From Acerihabitans arboris (GTDB taxonomy: Bacteria; Pseudomonadota; Gammaproteobacteria; Enterobacterales; Enterobacteriaceae), in assembly GCF_010131535.1 (NCBI RefSeq), contig NZ_WUBS01000008.1, positions 1 to 64,000 of the forward strand: a DNA stretch of 64,000 nt, given 5' to 3'. Below, piece after piece: positions 58,368 through 64,000 of this stretch. The translations under genes were made by a program, and so were the position numbers. Position 1 is the stretch's first letter. Each line of letters starts with the position of its first letter. The notes under the pieces were generated by a model, which did not search any database, was not told where the DNA came from, and saw only the letters and a list, made by a program, of their open reading frames with translations.

Positions 58368-58733
58368 ATGGCACAGGTAACGGTAGTGATAGGCGATCGG
58401 TTGGGCAAAGGGCAGAAAGTGGCCCAGGGCATCGAGGCGGCGGGGGGCAGGGCAATAGTGGTGCCCGGCATGGCCGCGGATATGAAGCTGGGTGATGTGA
58501 TGAACAGCGAACAGGCCGACTTCGGCATTTCCTTTTGCGGCAGCGGCGGCGCCGGCGCCATTACCGCGCAGAATAAATACGGCTATAAAGCCAAATACGG
58601 CATGCGTTCGATTGAAGAAGGCGTAACCGCTATCCAGGAAGGCAATAAAGTGTTGGGCTTTGGCTTTATGGATAAAGAGGAACTGGGGCAGAAATTAGTC
58701 GAAACCTGGTTAAAAAAATATGGCAATGTCTGA
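58368..58733 (+). CDS. glycine-rich SFCGS-family protein (DUF2620, YhfU-like)
   Basis: A 121-residue protein named for its ISFCGSGGAGAITAQNKYGYKAKYG segment, read here in adjoining parts near residues 50-72. The function of the family is unknown. A lone conserved cysteine in a glycine-rich loop and its place beside PRD and membrane genes recall a PTS EIIB-type protein, but this is speculation. The start at 58368 follows GGGAG; an ATG at 58353 is in frame but less well placed. It overlaps the next gene by one base (TGATG). Confidence 0.8.
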   Translation: MAQVTVVIGDRLGKGQKVAQGIEAAGGRAIVVPGMAADMKLGDVMNSEQADFGISFCGSGGAGAITAQNKYGYKAKYGMRSIEEGVTAIQEGNKVLGFGFMDKEELGQKLVETWLKKYGNV

Positions 58734-59029
58734 TGAAAGAACAGTCGGTTTTAACCATACAGGTGTCCGGCAAAGGTGAAACCAAAGCCGCCGCCTTCGC
58801 CGCCGCATTAAGTCAGGTACAGCCGGCGGTAATGAAAGCCACCGGTTGCGTGTTGCTGCGTATTGAACCGCAGGAAGTAAAAATAATCCAGGCGGAAGAG
58901 AAGCGGGTCACCGAGAAATTCCTTTTTTTCTTTTTGCCGCGTGAAAAGAAAAGCTACAGCGTCGTGTTGGATATTACGGTCGGCATCATCATGATCGATA
59001 CCGAAAAAGTCCCTTTTACCCTGGGTTAA
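58733..59029 (+). CDS. DUF4312-family protein
   Basis: A 98-residue cytoplasmic alpha/beta protein (VSGKGETKAAAFAAALSQVQ at the start, then a segment with FFFLPREKKSYSV). I recognise it only as DUF4312, which co-occurs with SFCGS, DUF4310 and DUF4311 proteins. Its start overlaps the SFCGS stop, which suggests a fixed stoichiometry in one complex. Confidence 0.75.
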   Translation: MKEQSVLTIQVSGKGETKAAAFAAALSQVQPAVMKATGCVLLRIEPQEVKIIQAEEKRVTEKFLFFFLPREKKSYSVVLDITVGIIMIDTEKVPFTLG

Positions 59030-59060
59030 TCCGGCGGGTAAATTATGAAAGGATAATCCG

Positions 59061-59837
59061 ATGTTTCTTATCATCTTAATAAAATCACTTATCATCGGCG
59101 GGCTGGTCGGCGTCGGGGTAGGTGCCGGGGCGGCGCGCATGTTCCATGCGCCAACCGTCCAGGGTATGGGCGCGTTTCGTACCTTGGGTGAACTCAATTC
59201 CTGCGAAGGGGATCCCGCCTCTCATTTCTCCTTCGGCCTGGGCTTTTTCTTTAACGCCTGGGCATCTTCGGTGGCCGCGGGTTCCTTTACCCAGGATGTC
59301 GACCATCGCATTATTCCTCACTGGGGCGCGGCGGCGCTGATGATTAAAAACCGCCGGCTCGGCGAAACCATGCACGATCCAAAACGCATGGCGTTCGCCT
59401 GCGGCATCATCGGCATGCTGGTGGTGGCGTTCCTGAATACCACCGCCTCCGCCGTGCCCGCCGCGCTGCAGGTTACCGCCATTAAAGTCCTGGTGCCCGC
59501 CGCCAATATCCTGGTGAATACCGTCATGCCGGTTATTTTCTGGCTGGCGGCGATTGACGCGGGCAAGCGTTCCGGCTTTTGGGCCACCATTTTCGGCGGC
59601 CTGGCGCAGCTGATCATGGGCAACGCCGTACCGGGCCTGGTGTTGGGCATCCTGATCGGCAAAGGCGTGGAAGAGGGCGGCTGGAACAAAATCACCGGCA
59701 TCATGATGGCGGCGATTATCGCCCTGTTTGTCCTCAGCGGTTTCTTCCGTGGTTTCGATATGAAAATGCTGCAGTCCTTCAGCCTGGGTGTTCCCGGTTG
59801 GCTGGACGGCATCCATAACACCCTAAGCGGTAAATAG
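59061..59837 (+). CDS. DUF4311-family membrane protein
   Basis: A 258-residue membrane protein with about six helices rich in Gly/Ala (GGLVGVGVGAGAARMFH at the start; LVVAFLNTTASAVPAALQV in the middle). It carries no ATPase or known carrier motif. With DUF4310 it may form a two-subunit transporter. GAAAGGA precedes the ATG. Confidence 0.8.
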   Translation: MFLIILIKSLIIGGLVGVGVGAGAARMFHAPTVQGMGAFRTLGELNSCEGDPASHFSFGLGFFFNAWASSVAAGSFTQDVDHRIIPHWGAAALMIKNRRLGETMHDPKRMAFACGIIGMLVVAFLNTTASAVPAALQVTAIKVLVPAANILVNTVMPVIFWLAAIDAGKRSGFWATIFGGLAQLIMGNAVPGLVLGILIGKGVEEGGWNKITGIMMAAIIALFVLSGFFRGFDMKMLQSFSLGVPGWLDGIHNTLSGK

Positions 59838-59856
59838 CTTTCACAGGAGCCTGAAA

Positions 59857-60504
59857 ATGGAAAAAACAAAACGCGGCTTTTGGTATGCCGACTGGTCGTT
59901 CCCGATTTTTGTCGGGTTGCTTTCCGCCGGGATTTTTGCCGGGACCCATATGTATTATCTGTATGGCATCGGCGCCTTTAACGAGGTGGCGTTTGTCGCC
60001 ATGCTGCGCACCGGTATCGACACCGGGGTCTATGGGGCGGTGGCCGCTTTCGGCGCCAGCTTCCTGTTTGCGCGCATCATCGAGGGATCGCTGGTGGGGA
60101 TCCTGGATATTGGCGGCGCGTTGCAAACCGGCGTCGGCCTCGGCGTGCCGGCGCTGCTGCTCGGCGCGGGCATCAAATTTCCCCTGCAGAATTTTATCGC
60201 GTCGCTGGCGACCGGCATGGCGCTGGGCCTGGCAATCGGCGGCCTGATTATCCTGGCGCGCAGGTTCACCATTAACCAGAGCAATTCCACCTACGGCGCG
60301 GATGTGATGATGGGCGCGGGCAATGCCTCGGGACGTTTTCTCGGGCCGCTGATTATCCTTTCCGCCATTACCGCTTCGATTCCCATCGGCTTGGGATCCC
60401 TGGTCGGGGCGCTGCTGTTTTATCTGTGGAACAAGCCGATTACCGGCGGCGCCATCCTCGGCGCGATGCTGCTGGGCGCGCTGTTCCCGGTGGCGATCGG
60501 TTAA
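59857..60504 (+). CDS. DUF4310-family membrane protein
   Basis: A 215-residue membrane protein with about six helices (FPIFVGLLSAGIFAGTHMYY at the start; glycine-rich helices at LQTGVGLGVPALLLGAGIKF). It resembles a transporter subunit by hydropathy only. It follows DUF4311 by 19 bases with AGGAG upstream. Confidence 0.8.
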   Translation: MEKTKRGFWYADWSFPIFVGLLSAGIFAGTHMYYLYGIGAFNEVAFVAMLRTGIDTGVYGAVAAFGASFLFARIIEGSLVGILDIGGALQTGVGLGVPALLLGAGIKFPLQNFIASLATGMALGLAIGGLIILARRFTINQSNSTYGADVMMGAGNASGRFLGPLIILSAITASIPIGLGSLVGALLFYLWNKPITGGAILGAMLLGALFPVAIG

Positions 60505-60603
60505 TGACCTCGCGGGCGCCGCCGCGCCGCCGCGGGCGCCATAACCCTGTTGACATCCCGGTCCATGTCCCCCGGCGACGGCCGGGGAGCATAAGGAGGA
60601 CGC

Positions 60604-61746
60604 TTGACACCCTTGTATGATCTTATTATCAGGCAGGCAAGGCAGCCGGACGGCAGCCTGATCGATATTGCCGTCCTGAACGGCCGCATCGCCGCCACCG
60701 GCGGCCTGTCGATTGGCGCGCGGCGGGAAATCGACCTGGCCGGGCGCTATTACGCCAGCGCCGGCTGGATTGATTCCCATGTCCACTGCTACCCCGCTTC
60801 GCCGATTTATCATGACGAACCGGATAAAGTGGGCGTCGCCGGCGGCGTCACCACGGTGGTCGATGCCGGCAGCACCGGCGCCGACGCGGTGGATGATTTC
60901 TATCAGCTGGCCCTGGCGGCCAAAACCCGGGTATACGCCCTGCTGAATATCGCGCGCACCGGCATCGTCACCCAGGATGAGCTGGCGGATATGGCGCGCG
61001 TCGATAAGCGGCTGGCCGGCGCGGCGATTGCCCGCCACCGTGGTTTTATCGTCGGCATCAAGGCGCGCATAAGCAGCAGCGTAGTGGGCGATAACGGCGT
61101 CAAGCCCTTGCTGTGCGCCAAGGAGATCCAGCGGGAAAACGGCAACCTGCCGTTAATGGTGCATATCGGCAACAATCCGCCGGATCTGGGGCGAATTGCC
61201 GATCTGCTCGACGCCGGGGATATCATTACCCACTGTTATAACGGTAAACCCAATCGCATCCTGACCCCGGCGGGAGAGCTGCGCGCCTCGGTGCGCCGGG
61301 CGCTGAAGCGCGGCGTGCATCTGGATGTCGGCCATGGCACCGCCAGCTTCAGCTTCGAGGTGGCCCGCCTGGCGATAGCGCAGGGGATTTATCCCTATAC
61401 CATCAGCTCCGATATCTATTGCCGTAATCGCATCGACGGCCCGGTGCACGGCCTGGCGGCGGTGATGGCAAAATTTTTCACCCTCGGCATGACGCTCGGG
61501 CAGGTGATTGACTGCGTGACCCTGCATGCCGCCGACGCGCTGCGCCTGGCGCAGAAAGGACGGCTTATGCCCGGCTGCGATGCGGATTTAACCCTGTTTG
61601 AGGTCCGCGCCGCCCCCTGCGTCTTCACCGACGCGCACGGGCAATCCGTTGCCGGGGAACAGCAGCTGATCCCCCTGGCGGCGGTAGTGGCGGGCGTGTG
61701 TTGGTTAACGGACGAAGGAAAAAAATCCCATGTCTTCGATTTATAG
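60604..61746 (+). CDS. amidohydrolase/deacetylase-family metallohydrolase
   Basis: A 380-residue TIM-barrel metal-dependent hydrolase. The first metal site is GWIDSHVHCYP (near residue 57), the carboxylated-Lys region is near FIVGIKARIS (near 152), later His in MVHIGNNPPDLG and HCYNGKPN, and the Asp in LDVGHGTASFSF. Such enzymes deacetylate N-acetyl amino sugars or open cyclic amides. It begins at TTG with AAGGAGG upstream. Its 3' end overlaps the next gene by 17 bases. It probably provides the substrate for the PLP lyase downstream. Confidence 0.83.
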   Translation: MTPLYDLIIRQARQPDGSLIDIAVLNGRIAATGGLSIGARREIDLAGRYYASAGWIDSHVHCYPASPIYHDEPDKVGVAGGVTTVVDAGSTGADAVDDFYQLALAAKTRVYALLNIARTGIVTQDELADMARVDKRLAGAAIARHRGFIVGIKARISSSVVGDNGVKPLLCAKEIQRENGNLPLMVHIGNNPPDLGRIADLLDAGDIITHCYNGKPNRILTPAGELRASVRRALKRGVHLDVGHGTASFSFEVARLAIAQGIYPYTISSDIYCRNRIDGPVHGLAAVMAKFFTLGMTLGQVIDCVTLHAADALRLAQKGRLMPGCDADLTLFEVRAAPCVFTDAHGQSVAGEQQLIPLAAVVAGVCWLTDEGKKSHVFDL

Positions 61747-62848
61747 CAAGTATCAACTGAAAGAAGTGATTAACGCCTCGGGGCGCATGACCATCCTGGG
61801 GGTCTCCACGCCTCGTGATGATGTGGTTGACGCGGTCAATCTCGGGCTGAACCATTATTTTGAAATGAAGGATCTGGTGGATAAGACCGGCGCCTACCTG
61901 GCCGGATTGCTGGGCGTGGAGAACGCGGTCATCGTTTCCTGCGCCTCGGCGGGCATCGCCCAGTCGGTGGCGGCGGTTATCGTCAAGGATGATTTAAACC
62001 TGCTGGTCAACCTGCATGCCGCGCCGCTGACGGTGCCGCATGACATCGTGCTGCCCAAGGGGCACAACGTTAACTTCGGCGCGCCGGTGGGCACCATGGT
62101 GGCGCTGGGCGGCGGCAAGGTCGTGGAAGCCGGTTATGCCAACGAATGCTCGCCGGAGCAGCTGGCGGCGGCCATTGGTCCGCAGACGGCGGCGGTATTG
62201 TATATTAAATCGCACCATTGCGTGCAAAAAAGCATATTGTCCGTGGAGCAGGCCGCGACCGTCGCCCACGGCCATCATCTGCCGCTGATCGTCGACGCCG
62301 CCGCCGAGGAAGATTTGGCGGTGTATTATCGCCAGGGCGCCGATCTGGTGATTTACAGCGGCGCCAAGGCGATCGAGGGACCGACCAGCGGGCTGGTGAT
62401 TGGCAAAACGCAGCCGGTGGAATGGGTCAAGCGCCAGGGCAACGGCATCGGCCGGGCGATGAAGGTCGGTAAAGAGGGGATCCTGGGCCTGGCCCAGGCC
62501 ATCGAGAGCTACCTGGGGCGCGAAAAAGAGTCGGGCGAAGAAATGGTCGCCAAGATAACGCCGTTTATCGACCGGCTGAATACCTTATCCGGCATCAGCG
62601 CGCGGGTGATATGGGACAGCGCGGGACGCGACATCGCCCGCGCCGAGATGCATTTCGACGAGCAGGTATTGGGCATCGCCACGGCGGATATCGTCTCGGC
62701 GTTAAAAATGGGCGATCCGGCTATCTATTTTCGCGGCTATAAGGCCAACGCGGGCATTATCGAAGTGGATGTGCGCAGCGTTACGCCGGCCCAGCTCGAT
62801 ATTATTTGTTTACGCATCAGTGAATTAGGAACAGGACCTCGTCCATGA
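61730..62848 (+). CDS. DgaE-family PLP-dependent ammonia-lyase
   Basis: A 372-residue fold-type-I PLP enzyme of the SelA-like group. The PLP lysine lies in LVIYSGAKAIEGPTSG (near residue 213). Salmonella DgaE removes ammonia from D-glucosaminate-6-phosphate to give 2-keto-3-deoxy-6-phosphogluconate; the downstream DgaF-like aldolase supports the same reaction here. Both ends overlap neighbouring genes, so translation is coupled. Confidence 0.85.
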   Translation: MSSIYSKYQLKEVINASGRMTILGVSTPRDDVVDAVNLGLNHYFEMKDLVDKTGAYLAGLLGVENAVIVSCASAGIAQSVAAVIVKDDLNLLVNLHAAPLTVPHDIVLPKGHNVNFGAPVGTMVALGGGKVVEAGYANECSPEQLAAAIGPQTAAVLYIKSHHCVQKSILSVEQAATVAHGHHLPLIVDAAAEEDLAVYYRQGADLVIYSGAKAIEGPTSGLVIGKTQPVEWVKRQGNGIGRAMKVGKEGILGLAQAIESYLGREKESGEEMVAKITPFIDRLNTLSGISARVIWDSAGRDIARAEMHFDEQVLGIATADIVSALKMGDPAIYFRGYKANAGIIEVDVRSVTPAQLDIICLRISELGTGPRP

Positions 62849-63585
62849 AATTAACTCCCAATTTTTACCGCGATCGGGTTTGCCTGAATGTCCTGGCCGG
62901 CTCAAAAGAGAATGCCCGCGACATCTACCAGGCGGCCGAAGGCCATGTGCTGGTGGGCGTACTGTCGAAAAATTATCCGGACACGCCGTCGGCCATCGAG
63001 GATATGCGCGCCTATGCCGGGCTGATTGACAACGCGCTGTCGGTCGGCCTGGGCGCGGGCGACCCGAACCAGTCGGCGATGGTCGGCGCCATTGCCGGCG
63101 TATTGCAGCCGCAGCATGTCAACCAGGTGTTTACCGGCGTCGGCGCCAGCCGCGCGCTGCTCGGCCAGCGCGATACCCTGGTCAACGGACTGGTGTCGCC
63201 CACCGGCCGGCCGGGTCTGGTGAAGATATCCACCGGCCCGCTCAGCGCTAAAGCGCCGGACGGTATCGTCGCCATCGAAACGGCCATCGCCCTGCTAAAG
63301 GATATGGGCGGCAGCTCCATCAAGTTTTTTCCGATGGGCGGGCTGGATCACCTGGAGGAATACCGGGCGGTGGCGTTGGCCTGCGCGCGTGAGGATTTTT
63401 ATCTCGAGCCGACCGGCGGCATCGATCTGGACAATTTTGCCCGGATCCTGCAGATTGCGCTGGATGCCGGGGTCAAACGCATTATCCCGCATATTTACAG
63501 CTCGATTATCGATAAAGCCACCGGCAACACCCGTCCCCAGGACGTGGCCCGGCTTCTGGCGCTGGTAAAACAGCAGGTTGCCTAA
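62845..63585 (+). CDS. DgaF-family 2-dehydro-3-deoxy-phosphogluconate aldolase
   Basis: A 246-residue TIM-barrel aldolase of the KDGP type that splits 2-keto-3-deoxy-6-phosphogluconate into pyruvate and glyceraldehyde 3-phosphate. The Schiff-base lysine is likely in SSIKFFPMGGLDHLEEY (near residue 155); EPTGGIDLDNF follows. It overlaps the DgaE-like gene by 4 bases (ATGA). Confidence 0.85.
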   Translation: MKLTPNFYRDRVCLNVLAGSKENARDIYQAAEGHVLVGVLSKNYPDTPSAIEDMRAYAGLIDNALSVGLGAGDPNQSAMVGAIAGVLQPQHVNQVFTGVGASRALLGQRDTLVNGLVSPTGRPGLVKISTGPLSAKAPDGIVAIETAIALLKDMGGSSIKFFPMGGLDHLEEYRAVALACAREDFYLEPTGGIDLDNFARILQIALDAGVKRIIPHIYSSIIDKATGNTRPQDVARLLALVKQQVA

Positions 63586-63588
63586 GCC

Positions 63589-64000
63589 ATGGTAAGATTC
63601 CCCAACCAGCGATTGGCCAACGTATTCGACGCCTTACAGGCGGAGTCGCTGCCGCAGGAAGAGCTGGCCAGGCGTTTTTCGGTCTCGACCCGCACCGTGC
63701 GGGCGGATATCCAGGCGCTGAACGCCATCCTGGCCGGGCATGGGGCGCGGTTTATCCTGAGCCGCGGCAACGGCTACCGGTTGAAAATCGACGACCAGCA
63801 ACGTTTCGCCTCGCTTCGTGAGACGCCGCGCCACAATCGTACTCCCCGTTCCAGCGCTGAGCGCATTCCGGCGCTGATGGTGCGTTTTTTAAGCTCGGCC
63901 TACGCCTTTAAAATGGAGGATGTGGCCGACGAATGGTATGTCAGCCGCGGCACGCTGCAAAGCGATATGGCCGAGGTGCGCGAGCGGCTGTCGCGCTACG
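63589..64000 (+). CDS. BglG/LicR-type regulator with helix-turn-helix domains, partial
   Basis: The frame opens at ATG 63589, 3 bases after the aldolase stop, and is still open at the window edge (137 residues seen). The N-terminal DeoR/HTH_11-type helix-turn-helix (LPQEELARRFSVSTRTVRADIQALN in parts) is followed by a second one (FKMEDVADEWYVSRGTLQSDM), the tandem arrangement of PRD/Mga-type PTS-controlled activators. It is probably the local regulator of the operon. Its PRD and EII-like parts would lie outside the window. Confidence 0.8.
   Translation, partial: MVRFPNQRLANVFDALQAESLPQEELARRFSVSTRTVRADIQALNAILAGHGARFILSRGNGYRLKIDDQQRFASLRETPRHNRTPRSSAERIPALMVRFLSSAYAFKMEDVADEWYVSRGTLQSDMAEVRERLSRY

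Noticed and set aside
60505..60603. Strong GC hairpin between DUF4310 and the amidohydrolase gene as a terminator
   Set aside because: CGCGGGCGCC repeats can pair in several ways, but no T-run follows, and the next gene has a strong ribosome site and clear operon context.
59779..61038. 419-codon frame on the minus strand of the dga-like operon
   Set aside because: Runs across three conserved plus-strand genes and their junctions; no ribosome site and no family resemblance.

Overview
The window looks like the chromosome of a gamma-proteobacterium of the order Enterobacterales, probably a Sodalis/Pectobacteriaceae-like lineage. Most of the backbone is in the order known from E. coli: yhdWXYZ (aapJQMP), fis-dusB, prmA, panF-yhdT, accBC, aroQ, msrPQ, csrD, mreBCD, maf, rng, yhdP, tldD, aaeRXAB, yhcO (barstar family), yjgA (darP), pmbA (tldE) and cybC. 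The backbone is GC-rich. The species cannot be fixed from sequence alone. Several accessory blocks interrupt the shared order.

Layout. 1-2670: the 3' end of an IS256-family transposase has truncated a sugar ABC transporter binding-protein gene, which is divergent from a ROK repressor; two identical 13-bp palindromes lie between them. 2741-7499: a general amino-acid ABC transporter whose leader carries a good sigma-54 promoter and NtrC-like boxes, divergent from a cold-shock gene with a cspA-type cold box. 7964-8717: a MerR regulator and a carboxymuconolactone-decarboxylase-like protein. 9067-12936: an AT-rich gene for a 1289-residue toxin/effector-like protein. 13125-41765: the conserved housekeeping block (translation and tRNA modification, fatty-acid synthesis, rod-shape determination, RNase G, envelope transport, microcin/metalloprotease TldD, aromatic-acid efflux), with a GabD-like dehydrogenase inserted after aaeB.

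42381-51233: an insertion between yjgA and pmbA that encodes a CUT1 sugar ABC transporter (binding protein, two permeases, ATPase), a GNAT acetyltransferase, a ROK regulator without its usual zinc motif, a BadF-type N-acetylglucosamine/glucosamine kinase and a Gfo/Idh/MocA oxidoreductase. Together they suggest uptake and catabolism of an amino sugar or amino-sugar glycoside.

53241-57341: a second giant gene (1366 residues) that is a diverged paralogue of the 9067 gene. Both share a core resembling the 'dermonecrotic toxin' DUF6543 family, but they have different C-terminal domains (ADP-ribosyltransferase-like in the first; perhaps a metallopeptidase-like relic in the second), and both seem to lack expected catalytic residues. 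58004-64000: a tightly packed operon encoding a PRD protein, an SFCGS glycine-rich protein, DUF4312, two membrane proteins (DUF4311, DUF4310), an amidohydrolase, a DgaE-like PLP lyase, a DgaF-like KDGP aldolase and a BglG/PRD-type regulator that runs off the window. It looks like a catabolic pathway ending in 2-keto-3-deoxy-6-phosphogluconate with a transporter of unstudied type.

The best candidates for undescribed biology are the pair of giant toxin-like proteins, the SFCGS/DUF4310-4312 transport and catabolic locus, and the amino-sugar ABC cluster. No rRNA, tRNA or CRISPR array was seen.
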